Assembly (NCBI RefSeq): GCF_014191355.1
Contig: NZ_JACHWM010000019.1
Location: 62,001-126,000, forward strand
Source of the DNA: Methylobacterium sp. R2-1
GTDB taxonomy: Bacteria; Pseudomonadota; Alphaproteobacteria; Rhizobiales; Beijerinckiaceae
DNA: 64,000 nucleotides
Reading direction: 5' to 3'
The notes beneath the pieces are model-generated. The model searched no databases. It had not been told where the DNA came from and worked only from the letters and a program-made list of their open reading frames with translations. Within the stretch, counting starts at the first letter, position 1, and each line of letters begins with the position of its first letter. The position numbers and the translations under genes are program-made. Positions 8,747 through 17,298 of the stretch are shown here, piece by piece.

Positions 8747-11700
8747 CTACTCTCCCGTGAGCGCGGCCTTGGTGCGCGACCACCAGCCGGCCCGCTTCGG
8801 GCGGTTCGGATCGGGCGGCGTCAGCACCACTGCGACGGGCTCCGGTGCAGGCTCCGCCGGAACGGGCGCCGCCGCCTCGGTCGCGGCCTCCGCGACGGTC
8901 TCCGCCTGGATCGGCTCGGCTTCCGGCGCCGGAACGACCGGGGGCCGCTTGGCGGCACTGCCGTTCCCGGCGGCGAGTGAGACCGTGCTCACGTCGACTT
9001 CGCTGACCGGTTCCTCGGGACCGACCGGAAGAGCGTCGGAGGCAGTCTCCTCGGGATGCGCCTCGGACACGGCATCGGATGCATCCGCGGCCCGGGCCTC
9101 GTCGGCCTCATTCGCCTCAGAATCCTGCTCGGAATCCTGATCTGTGTCCGAGCGACCGTTGCGCTCGGTCCGGCCGCGGCCACGGCCGCCCCGGCGCCCG
9201 CGGCGGCGGCGGCGTCCGTTGCTCTCGTCGTCGCCGGCCTCGGCGGCCTCGGACGCGGTCTCGTTCCGCTCGGTTGCGGCGCCGACGGCCTCCTCCTCAG
9301 CGACCTCCGGCCCGGATTCGAGCACATCGTCGCCGTCCTCGTCACCGTCCTCGGTGTCGGCGCCGTTCTCGGCACCGTCCTCGTCACCGTTCTCGTGCCG
9401 CGCGCGCGCCTCGCCTTCACCGGAGGAGCGTCCACCGCGGCGGCGGCGGCGGCGGCGGCGGCGGCCACCGCCCTCCTCGGACGCATCGACAGCCGAGCGC
9501 TCCTCGGAGGCGCTCTCCGTCTCGGACTCGGCCCGGATCTCGGCCGTGACCTCGGCCTCCTCACCCTCCTGGCTCTCGACCACCTCGTCCTCGAACTCCT
9601 CGGCCTCGTAGACCGGTGAGATCGCCACCGCACGCACGCCCGTCACCGGGCCCTCGTGCTTCACTGCCGGCTCACCGCGCTCGAGCTGGAAGGCGGAGGT
9701 CGCCACGAGCCGGTCGTCGGCGGAGATGGTGACCGTGACCGAGAAGCGCTGCTCGAGATCGAAGAGGTGCGCCCGCTTCTGGTTGAGGATGTAGAGCGCG
9801 GTTTCAGTGCGGGTGCGCAGCACGAGGTTGTGGCTCGCCGACTTGAGCAGCGCCTCCTCGATCGAGCGCAGGATGTGCAGTGCCACCGAGGAGGTCGCCC
9901 GCACGAAGCCCGAACCGCCGCAATGGGCGCAGGGGATCGAGGAGGATTCGAGCACGCCGGTGCGGATGCGCTGGCGGCTCATCTCGAGCAGGCCGAAGGG
10001 CGAGATCCGCCCGACCTGGATGCGCGCCCGGTCGTTCTTGAGCGCCTCGTTGAGCCGCTTCTCCACCGCCCGGTTGTTGCGCTTCTCCTCCATGTCGATG
10101 AAGTCGATGACGACGAGGCCGGCGAGGTCGCGCAGGCGCACCTGGCGGGCGACCTCTTCCGCCGCCTCAAGGTTGGTCTTGAGGGCGGTGTCCTCGATGT
10201 CGTGCTCGCGGGTCGCGCGGCCGGAATTCACGTCGATCGAGACCAGCGCCTCGGTCGGGTTGATGACGAGGTAGCCGCCCGAGCGCAGGGCCACGTGGGT
10301 CGAGAACATCGCGTCGAGCTGCTGCTCGACGCCGTAGCGGGCGAAGATCGGCGTGGGATCGCGGTAGGGCTTCACCACCTTCGATTGGCCGGGCATCAGC
10401 ATCCGCATGAAGTCCTTGGCCTCGCGGTAGGCGTCCTCACCGGAGACCAGAACCTCGTCGAGATCCTTGTTGTAGAGGTCGCGGATCGCCCGCTTGATCA
10501 GCGAGCCCTCCTCGTAGACCAAAGCCGGGGCGGTGGAGGACAGCGTCAGCTCGCGCACGCTCTCCCACAGGCGCATCAGGTACTCGAAGTCGCGCTTGAT
10601 CTCGGGCTTGGTGCGGGTGGCGCCGGCCGTGCGCAGGATGATCCCCATCCCCTCCGGCACGTCGAGGTCGGCCACGACCTCCTTCAGGCGCTTGCGGTCG
10701 GCGGCCGAAGTGATCTTGCGGGAAATGCCGCCGCCTCGACCGGTATTGGGCATCAGCACCGAGTAGCGGCCGGCGAGCGAGAGATAGGTGGTCAGCGCCG
10801 CGCCCTTGGTGCCGCGCTCCTCCTTGACGACCTGGACGAGGATGATCTGGCGGCGCTTGATCACCTCCTGGATCTTGTAGTGGCGGCGGTAGGCGCGCGG
10901 ACGCTCGGGGAGCTCTGCGAGCGCGTCGCCAGCGCCGCCGACCTGGGCGACGCGCGGCTCACCGTCCTCGGACTCCTCGTCCTCGTCCTCTTCCTCGTCG
11001 TCCTCATCCTCGTCTTCGTCTTCCTCCGACTCGTCGTCCTCGGAATCCTCGGAGTCCTCGTCGGAATCCTCGTCCGCCTCCTCGGCCTCGGAGACCGGCG
11101 CGCTGGCGGTGACGGGCTGCGGCTCGACCGTCTCCGACTCAGCGGGAGCGGCAGTGCCCTCGGGCGCGTCCGCGGTCTCGACCGGCGGATTGGGTGCCTC
11201 GGAGATCTCGGCGATGTCGGAAGGCTCGACCGTGGTGGCTTCTTCCGCGGGAGCAGAGGCAGCGGACAGCTCCTCTGCGGCCGGCTCGCCGGGCTCCAGC
11301 GCCGTCTCGGGCAGGCTCGCGGAAGCGTCGCCGCCGATCTCGACAGGCGCGCTCTCGGCGGATTCCTCACCCTCGGTCCGGCCCTCGACGAGCGCGGCGC
11401 GCACGGCCTCGATGGCCTCCGGCGTGGGCGCATCCGCGGCCTGGCCCTCACCCGGGATCACGTTCTCGGGCGACACCGCCGCTTCGACGGCCCCTTCGCC
11501 AACCCCTTCGACCGCCTCCTGCGACTTGACGGTCTCGTCGCTGCGGGAACCGCGGGCCTCGGCCCGGCGCCCGCGCGAGCGGCGGCCCCGCGGCGGACGG
11601 CGCTCCTCGCGCTCGCGGTGCTCCTCCTCCTCGCGCGCCTCGGCCTCGATCAGCGCGAGGCGGTCGGCCATCGGGATCTGGTAGTAGTCGGGGTGGATCT

Positions 11701-11920
11701 CGTTGAAGGCGAGGAAGCCGTGGCGGTTGCCGCCGTACTCGACGAAGGCCGCCTGGAGCGAGGGCTCCACGCGGGTCACCTTGGCGAGATAGATGTTGCC
11801 CCTCAGAGGCCGGCGGTTGGCCGCCTCGAAATCAAATTCCTCGACCCGCGAGCCTTCCACTGTGACGACCCGGGTCTCCTCCGGATGCATCGCATCGATG
11901 AGCATCTTGTTGTTGGCCAT
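8747..11920 (-). CDS. rne: Ribonuclease E
   Basis: A 1057-residue endoribonuclease that initiates mRNA decay and rRNA processing and scaffolds the degradosome. The S1 RNA-binding domain starts at about residue 38 (RGNIYLAKVTRVEPSLQAAF) and is interrupted by a large acidic insertion (about 90-330), as in other alphaproteobacteria. The catalytic DNase I-like part contains SIDVNSG and VIDFIDM, carrying the magnesium-binding aspartates. The Zn-link CAHCGGSG joins protomers. The C-terminal half is disordered, with arginine-rich runs at about 815 and 910. It ends in a GWW motif, which in Caulobacter RNase E binds PNPase. Transcription probably starts far upstream (see the promoter entry). Confidence 0.95.
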   Translation of the reverse strand: MANNKMLIDAMHPEETRVVTVEGSRVEEFDFEAANRRPLRGNIYLAKVTRVEPSLQAAFVEYGGNRHGFLAFNEIHPDYYQIPMADRLALIEAEAREEEEHREREERRPPRGRRSRGRRAEARGSRSDETVKSQEAVEGVGEGAVEAAVSPENVIPGEGQAADAPTPEAIEAVRAALVEGRTEGEESAESAPVEIGGDASASLPETALEPGEPAAEELSAASAPAEEATTVEPSDIAEISEAPNPPVETADAPEGTAAPAESETVEPQPVTASAPVSEAEEADEDSDEDSEDSEDDESEEDEDEDEDDEEEDEDEESEDGEPRVAQVGGAGDALAELPERPRAYRRHYKIQEVIKRRQIILVQVVKEERGTKGAALTTYLSLAGRYSVLMPNTGRGGGISRKITSAADRKRLKEVVADLDVPEGMGIILRTAGATRTKPEIKRDFEYLMRLWESVRELTLSSTAPALVYEEGSLIKRAIRDLYNKDLDEVLVSGEDAYREAKDFMRMLMPGQSKVVKPYRDPTPIFARYGVEQQLDAMFSTHVALRSGGYLVINPTEALVSIDVNSGRATREHDIEDTALKTNLEAAEEVARQVRLRDLAGLVVIDFIDMEEKRNNRAVEKRLNEALKNDRARIQVGRISPFGLLEMSRQRIRTGVLESSSIPCAHCGGSGFVRATSSVALHILRSIEEALLKSASHNLVLRTRTETALYILNQKRAHLFDLEQRFSVTVTISADDRLVATSAFQLERGEPAVKHEGPVTGVRAVAISPVYEAEEFEDEVVESQEGEEAEVTAEIRAESETESASEERSAVDASEEGGGRRRRRRRRRGGRSSGEGEARARHENGDEDGAENGADTEDGDEDGDDVLESGPEVAEEEAVGAATERNETASEAAEAGDDESNGRRRRRGRRGGRGRGRTERNGRSDTDQDSEQDSEANEADEARAADASDAVSEAHPEETASDALPVGPEEPVSEVDVSTVSLAAGNGSAAKRPPVVPAPEAEPIQAETVAEAATEAAAPVPAEPAPEPVAVVLTPPDPNRPKRAGWWSRTKAALTGE

Positions 11921-12663
11921 GACGTGCTTTCGACATGGCGGCCGACGTCGTTCTCCTCACGCTCGCGCCGCTTGGTCCCGGCGGCGCCGCCCCCGGCCTG
12001 CAGGCCGGAAGGAGATGGGCGCGTGCCGGCCTCGTCACCGAGGTCGCGGAGGATGCGGGGAGGGGATTGCCGTCAACCGCCTTGACGCGCCGGGCATCGG
12101 CGCGCTGGGGGTTGAACAGGACCGGGGTGACGGAAGGGGCGAGGCGACGCGAAAACCGCGCGCCTTCGGCACGAGCAGCGGCAACCGATGCTGTGCGTCC
12201 TCCCATCCTGATCCGGCCTCGCGAAGATGGTGAGCCGGCAAGCGGCCCGTACAGATTTCATGGGCGCGACCGCCCCGGAATAATCGGGAGGCCGCGAATA
12301 CCGTGACACCCGCCCGGATGCCGGGAGGCGCCGACTGACGCTGCCAATTCGAGCGAGGTGGGCGCCGACATGCCCCGGGCGCGCCCGGGGGCCGCCGAAG
12401 CGCCAACCCGGGAATGGGGTCGATATCATTACAGAGTGTCGCGGGAGAATTGCAAGGGTTCCGTACGACGCCCCGCAGTCTTGCGTCCGATGCGCGCGCC
12501 TTTCCACCGTCGGCGGCCGGCCGCCGCAATCGTCGCGCCTGTATTCCGCAGCGTTGAAGGTGGATCCGGAATGGCAGGCTGGTTGCCGTGAACCGGACGC
12601 CCCGCCGCCGGCTTGTCGCTGAGCGACCTGCGGCCGGCGCGGGCGGGCAGGGGAGGATTGGAG
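11921..12663. other. Long rne leader region; no protein gene seen
   Basis: About 740 bases between rne (minus) and the RMF-like gene (plus). The open frames here on both strands have no protein-like character or ribosome site. A candidate minus-strand promoter at 12426-12455 would give rne a leader of roughly 500 nt. Long autoregulatory leaders are known for rne in enterobacteria; whether this one acts the same way is inference. Confidence 0.5.
12426..12455 (-). promoter_or_regulatory. Candidate sigma-70 promoter for rne
   Basis: Read on the minus strand, TTGCAA (12455-12450) and TAATGA (12431-12426) are separated by 18 bases. This is the best promoter-like pair upstream of rne, and it lies in a locally AT-richer patch of an otherwise very GC-rich spacer. 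Confidence 0.45.
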
Positions 12664-12849
12664 ATGTCGTTTGCTGAGCGTTCGCTCGCCTCGGTCGCGA
12701 AGGAGGGGCGCGAAGCCCGCTACCGGGGCGATCCGGTCAGCGCCAATCCCTATCCGGAGGGCTCGGAGGATTATGCCGTCTGGAAGCGGGCCTGGGAGAT
12801 GCCCGATGGCGAAGCGGCCGAACGGGAAGCGCCCGACGGTCGCCGATAG
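12664..12849 (+). CDS. Ribosome modulation factor-like small protein
   Basis: A 61-residue protein with a good GGGAGG ribosome site seven bases before ATG 12664. The core resembles the RMF family: a basic GREARYRGDP segment, then SANPYPEGSEDYAVWKRAWE, which matches the family pattern of NPY, a short spacer, and a tryptophan pair (W-x3-W). RMF inactivates ribosomes by forming 100S dimers in stationary phase, but alphaproteobacterial RMF-fold proteins are poorly characterised and the role here is inferred. The C-terminal 15 residues are acidic and variable. It stands alone between the rne leader and the amidase gene. Confidence 0.65.
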   Translation: MSFAERSLASVAKEGREARYRGDPVSANPYPEGSEDYAVWKRAWEMPDGEAAEREAPDGRR

Positions 12850-12986
12850 CGGGAGGCCGATGGGCGGATGCGGAGGGTGTCACCCATGGACAACAGGATC
12901 GCCGGGACGGTCGGGGCAGAGTGAGGAACGGTTAACCATCTCGGCCGTATCCCGTATCGGAGGCTCCCCGGAACCTTGGCCGCCTG

Positions 12987-14408
12987 ATGCCGCACAGCAC
13001 CCGCCTGCCCCGCACCGGACTTCTCCGCCACGCCGCCGCCCTCGCGCTCGCCGGCGGGATGGTCCTGGCCGCCGGCCCCGCGCCGGCTCAGGACGGCCCG
13101 GCGGGTCCGCAGGCCGGCGGCGCGGCCGTGGCGATCGCCGCCGAGACCGCAACCCGAGACGGCACGACGCGTCTCACTCTCACCCTGTCGAAGGCGATCG
13201 AGGCGCGCGCCTTCGTGATGGAGCGGCCGGACCGGGCGGTGATCGACCTGCCCGAGGTCAACTTCCAGCTCGATCAGGAGACGGGCAAGATGAGCGGCCG
13301 CAAGCGGGACGGCGCCATCGCCTCGTTCCGCTACGGCCTGTTCGCGCCGGGCCGCTCGCGCATCGTGGTCGATCTGACCGGCCCCGCATTGGTCGAGACC
13401 ATCGAGACGACGAAGACCCGCGAGGGCGCAGTGCTCGTCTCGATTCCCTTCCGCAAGGTCGATCGCGACACCTTCCGCAAGGCGTCGGTGGCGGGCGATC
13501 CGAGCCCGGCCGCCTCCGCCAAGACGGCGCCCAAAGCTGCGTCGATGGGCGAGGCCGCCGATACGCGCCCGCTCATCGTCATCGATGCCGGCCATGGCGG
13601 CACCGATCCGGGGGCGATCGCCGCCACGGGCGTGTTCGAGAAGGACATCGTGTTCGGCTTTGCCCAGTCGTTTGCCGAGCGCCTGGAGCAGTCCGGCCGC
13701 TACCGCCTCGTGATGACCCGCGACCGCGACGTGTTCGTGCCGCTGGCTGAGCGGGTGCGCATCGCCCGCGAGGCGAAGGCCGACCTGTTCGTCTCGATCC
13801 ACGCCGATTCGATCTCGGCCGCCCCCCAGGTGAAGGGCGCCACGATCTATACCGGCTCGGAGAAGGCGACCGACAGCGAATCCGCCCGGCTCGCCGAGCG
13901 CGAGAACCGGGCCGACGCTGCCGCCGGCACCGAATCCGGCGAGGGGCCGGCGGATGTGGCCGACATTCTCCAGGAACTCACCTTGCGCGAGACCCGCGGC
14001 TTCTCCTCGGGCTTCGCCGGGCGGCTGATGGGCCAGCTCGGGCCGGTGATGGAGATGAGCACGAAGCCCCATCGCGAGGCCGGCTTCAAGGTGCTGCGCT
14101 CGCCCGACGTGCCCTCCGTGCTGATCGAACTCGGCTACCTGTCGAGCAAGAGCGACCTGGAGAAGCTGCAATCGGAGGAGTGGCGCGCCCGGGTGACGGG
14201 ATCGATGGCCAAGGCGGTCGACCTGTTCTTCTCCGGCCGGGCCACCCTCTCGCGTCCCGCTCCGACCGGAGCGCGCTCCGCCGAAGGGGACACCGGTTCG
14301 GCGGAGCGCGCAACCAGCGGGAAACGCGCAGGCGTGCTCCGGCCCGAAGGTGCCGTGCACGACTTCGCACCGAAGCGGTCGGCGGCCATCGCCCCAGTTT
14401 CACCATAG
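12987..14408 (+). CDS. amiC: N-acetylmuramoyl-L-alanine amidase with AMIN domain
   Basis: A 473-residue periplasmic cell-wall amidase that cleaves the bond between MurNAc and the peptide stem during cell separation. A signal peptide (residues 1-33, ending ...GPAPAQ) precedes an AMIN domain at about 45-150. The Amidase_3 catalytic domain runs from about 195 to 410. Its zinc ligands and catalytic residues are visible: VIDAGHGGTDPGA, the glutamate in FEKDIVFG, SIHADS, and the second glutamate in VLIELGYLSS. The C-terminal 60 residues are low-complexity. It lies 168 bases upstream of the PBP1A gene, as in other alphaproteobacteria, so the two may be co-regulated. Confidence 0.92.
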   Translation: MPHSTRLPRTGLLRHAAALALAGGMVLAAGPAPAQDGPAGPQAGGAAVAIAAETATRDGTTRLTLTLSKAIEARAFVMERPDRAVIDLPEVNFQLDQETGKMSGRKRDGAIASFRYGLFAPGRSRIVVDLTGPALVETIETTKTREGAVLVSIPFRKVDRDTFRKASVAGDPSPAASAKTAPKAASMGEAADTRPLIVIDAGHGGTDPGAIAATGVFEKDIVFGFAQSFAERLEQSGRYRLVMTRDRDVFVPLAERVRIAREAKADLFVSIHADSISAAPQVKGATIYTGSEKATDSESARLAERENRADAAAGTESGEGPADVADILQELTLRETRGFSSGFAGRLMGQLGPVMEMSTKPHREAGFKVLRSPDVPSVLIELGYLSSKSDLEKLQSEEWRARVTGSMAKAVDLFFSGRATLSRPAPTGARSAEGDTGSAERATSGKRAGVLRPEGAVHDFAPKRSAAIAPVSP

Positions 14409-14576
14409 AGCCGGTGTCGATACGGGGCTCGACGAGCCCCCCGTCCGCCTGACAAGAGGCGTGGCCGCGCGGGGTCTCACCGGAGCCTGCGGCAGACCCT
14501 CGCCGCGACGGCTTCTTGCCGAGCAGGCCCCCCGGCCCATCGGCGTGCTGCGGACGAGCGACGGAACGGACCCCGG

Positions 14577-16994
14577 ATGCGTTTCATCCTGCGATTCTTC
14601 GCCTTCCTGTTCTCGGCCGGCGCCGTGGTGTTCTGCCTCGCCGCGGCGGTGGGCGCGTTCTTCTACTGGAAGTACAGCCAGGACCTGCCGGACCACGCCG
14701 CGCTCGCCAATTACGAGCCGCCGGTGATGACCCGCGTCCACGCCGCGGACGGTTCGCTTCTGGCCGAGTACGCCCACGAGCGGCGACTCTATCTGCCGAT
14801 CCAGGCAATGCCGAAGATCGTGGTCGCCGCCTTTCTCTCGGCCGAGGACAAGAACTTCTACAAGCACGGCGGCATCGACCCCGAGGGCATCGTGCGCGCG
14901 GTGCTGACCAACGCCCAGTCCGGCAAGAAGCAGGGCGCGTCGACCATCACCCAGCAGGTGGCCAAGAACTTCCTGCTCTCGGCCGAGCAGACCTACGACC
15001 GAAAGATCAAGGAAGCGCTGATCGCGCTGCGGATCGAATCGACCTACTCGAAGGACAAGATCCTCGAACTCTACCTCAACGAGATTTTTCTCGGGACGAT
15101 CGTTCCGGGGCGCAACCTGCACGGCGTGGCAGCGGCCGCGCTCGATTATTTCGGCAAGTCGGTCCACGAGCTGACGATCAACGAGGCGGCCTATCTCGCC
15201 GCCTTGCCCAAGGGACCGAACAACTACCATCCCTACCGGCGCACGCAGCAGGCGCTGGCGCGGCGCAACGAGATCATCGGCCTGATGGCCCAGAACGGCT
15301 ACATCACCGCCGAGGAGGGCACCGAGGCCAAGAAGCAGCCGCTCGGCGTCAATCCGCGCGTCGCCTTCCCGAACGCGGCCAACGCCAACTACTTCACCGA
15401 GGAGGTCCGCCGCGAGATCTCCGAGCGCTACGGCCAGAGCAAGCTCTACGAGGGCGGGCTCTCGGTGCGCGCCACCCTCGAGCCGAAGATGCAGGCCTGG
15501 GCGCGCAAGGCACTCATCGACGGCCTCGTGCGCTACGATCAGGCCCGCGGCTGGCGCGGCGCCGAGCACAAGGTGGACCTGACCGGCCGCGACTGGGGCC
15601 AGGCGATCGCCGAGATGCCGGCGCTCGGCGACATCGCCCCCTGGCGACTCGCCGTGGTGCTGAACACCAATGGCGGCGTGGCTCAGGTCGGCCTCCAGCC
15701 CAGGCGCGAGGCCGGCGGCGCCCTCTCGAAGGAGCGCGAGACCGGCGCGATCACTGCGGAAGGCGTGAAGTGGACCGGCCGCCCGGTCGCCACCGCGCTC
15801 AAGGCCGGCGACGTGGTCTATGTCGAGCCGCTCGATTCCGGCAAAGGCACCTACCGCCTGCGCCAGAAGCCCGAGGTGTCGGGCGCCATCGTCGCGATGG
15901 ACCCTTATACGGGCCGCGTCCACGCCATGGTCGGCGGCTTCTCCTACGAGGAATCCGAGTTCAACCGCGCCACCCAGGCGATGCGCCAGCCCGGCTCGTC
16001 GTTCAAGCCGATCGTCTACTCGGCGGCGCTCGACAACGGCTACACGCCCTCGTCGGTGGTGCTCGACGCGCCGATCACCATCGAGGCCGGCCCTGGCCAG
16101 GAGGCGTGGTCGCCCTCGAACTACGACGGCAAGTCCGGCGGCCCGCACACCCTGCGCTACGGCATCGAGCACTCGAAGAACCTGATGACGGTGCGGCTGG
16201 CCAAGGATATCGGCATGCCGCTGATCGCCGAGTATGCCCGCCGCTTCGGCGTCTACGACGACCTGCTGCCCGTCCTGCCGATGTCGCTGGGCGCCGGCGA
16301 GACGACGGTCATGCGCATGGTGACCGCCTATTCGATGCTCGCCAACGGAGGGCGACGTATCCGCCCGACGCTGATCGACCGCATTCAGGACCGCACCGGC
16401 GAGACGATCTACCGTCACGACAACCGCAAATGCGTCGGCTGCGACGCGGAGAAGTGGTCGGGCCAGGACGAGCCGAAGCTCGTGGACGAGTCCGAGCAGG
16501 TGCTCGACCCGCTCACCGCCTACCAGATGGTCTCGATCATGGAGGGCGTGGTCCAGCGCGGCACCGCGACGATCCTGAAGCAGATCGGCAAGCCGCTCGC
16601 GGGCAAGACCGGCACGACGAACGACGCCAAGGATGCGTGGTTCGTGGGCTTCTCCCCCGATCTCGCGGTCGGCGTCTATCTCGGCTTCGACAAGCCGCGC
16701 TCGCTCGGCGACCGGGCGACCGGCGGCGGGCTCGCCGCTCCGATCGCCCTCGACTTCCTGAAGGTGGCGCTCAAGGACAAGCCGCCGACCCCGTTCCGCG
16801 TGCCGCCGGGCATCAAGCTGATCCGCGTCAGCGCGTCCTCCGGCGCCCGCGCCGGCTCGGGCGAGGGAAGCGGCACGATCCTCGAGGCGTTCAAGCCCGG
16901 CACCGCCCCGCCGGACGCCTACGTCGCCCCGGCCGCCCCCGCCGCGGCCCCGCCGGATGCCGGCGCCGCCGCCCAGGCCGGCGGGGTGTACTGA
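14577..16994 (+). CDS. mrcA: Penicillin-binding protein 1A (class A PBP)
   Basis: An 805-residue bifunctional peptidoglycan synthase anchored by an N-terminal helix (about residues 5-30). The glycosyltransferase domain has the catalytic glutamate in SAEDKNFYKHGG, then QGASTITQQVAKNFLLS and KIKEALIALRIE. The transpeptidase domain has the active-site serine in PGSSFKPIVY, the SxN motif as SKN in EHSKNLMT, and KTGTT. The C-terminal tail is rich in alanine and proline. Length and motif order are typical. It follows the amidase gene and ends at a clear terminator. Confidence 0.95.
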   Translation: MRFILRFFAFLFSAGAVVFCLAAAVGAFFYWKYSQDLPDHAALANYEPPVMTRVHAADGSLLAEYAHERRLYLPIQAMPKIVVAAFLSAEDKNFYKHGGIDPEGIVRAVLTNAQSGKKQGASTITQQVAKNFLLSAEQTYDRKIKEALIALRIESTYSKDKILELYLNEIFLGTIVPGRNLHGVAAAALDYFGKSVHELTINEAAYLAALPKGPNNYHPYRRTQQALARRNEIIGLMAQNGYITAEEGTEAKKQPLGVNPRVAFPNAANANYFTEEVRREISERYGQSKLYEGGLSVRATLEPKMQAWARKALIDGLVRYDQARGWRGAEHKVDLTGRDWGQAIAEMPALGDIAPWRLAVVLNTNGGVAQVGLQPRREAGGALSKERETGAITAEGVKWTGRPVATALKAGDVVYVEPLDSGKGTYRLRQKPEVSGAIVAMDPYTGRVHAMVGGFSYEESEFNRATQAMRQPGSSFKPIVYSAALDNGYTPSSVVLDAPITIEAGPGQEAWSPSNYDGKSGGPHTLRYGIEHSKNLMTVRLAKDIGMPLIAEYARRFGVYDDLLPVLPMSLGAGETTVMRMVTAYSMLANGGRRIRPTLIDRIQDRTGETIYRHDNRKCVGCDAEKWSGQDEPKLVDESEQVLDPLTAYQMVSIMEGVVQRGTATILKQIGKPLAGKTGTTNDAKDAWFVGFSPDLAVGVYLGFDKPRSLGDRATGGGLAAPIALDFLKVALKDKPPTPFRVPPGIKLIRVSASSGARAGSGEGSGTILEAFKPGTAPPDAYVAPAAPAAAPPDAGAAAQAGGVY

Positions 16995-17032
16995 GCGCCC
17001 GCTCTCTTCCCGGAACACCCTGCAACGACACG

Positions 17033-17058
17033 GAGCCGCCCCCCGGGGCGGCTCTTTT
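17033..17058 (+). terminator. Intrinsic terminator after PBP1A
   Basis: A perfect 10-bp inverted repeat (17033-17042 with 17045-17054) is followed directly by TTTT. It lies 39 bases after the PBP1A stop. Confidence 0.85.
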
Positions 17059-17180
17059 CGTTCGCGCAGCCACGGGACGCCCCGCCCGGGATCGTATGCA
17101 ACGACAACGATCTTCGCCCCTCGACCGTGCCGGAAGGAAGGCTCTTTTCCTTTCAACTGAAAAAATGCTCGATCATTCCT

Positions 17181-17209
17181 TTGACGAAGCGTCTTTCCGC
17201 GGCAATGAT
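17181..17209 (+). promoter_or_regulatory. Candidate sigma-70 promoter of sfnG
   Basis: TTGACG (17181-17186) and AATGAT (17204-17209) have the optimal 17-base spacing. They lie in an AT-rich stretch 90 bases before the sfnG start. Confidence 0.6.
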
Positions 17210-17219
17210 CTGTAACATC

Positions 17220-17253
17220 GAGACGATACGGTAATAAAATCCAACATCGTCTC
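17220..17253. promoter_or_regulatory. Inverted repeat, possible operator of sfnG-sfnB
   Basis: Perfect 8-bp arms GAGACGAT (17220-17227) and ATCGTCTC (17246-17253) are separated by 18 AT-rich bases. The site begins about ten bases downstream of the candidate -10 box, the position expected for a repressor operator or a 5'-leader hairpin. The protein that would bind it is not evident. Confidence 0.5.
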
Positions 17254-17298
17254 ACGTTGTTCCAGATCAATCCTCATGAAAGCGAGCGACGTGCAGCC

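Noticed and set aside
9430..9475. GCG/CGG trinucleotide run in rne as a microsatellite
   Set aside because: It encodes the arginine-rich stretch expected in the disordered half of RNase E; ordinary for this protein.
9656..12085. Long plus-strand frame opposite rne
   Set aside because: Antisense to RNase E coding sequence with biased composition; not a gene.
14400..17270. Long minus-strand frame opposite PBP1A
   Set aside because: Shadow of the PBP1A codon pattern; no motifs or ribosome site.
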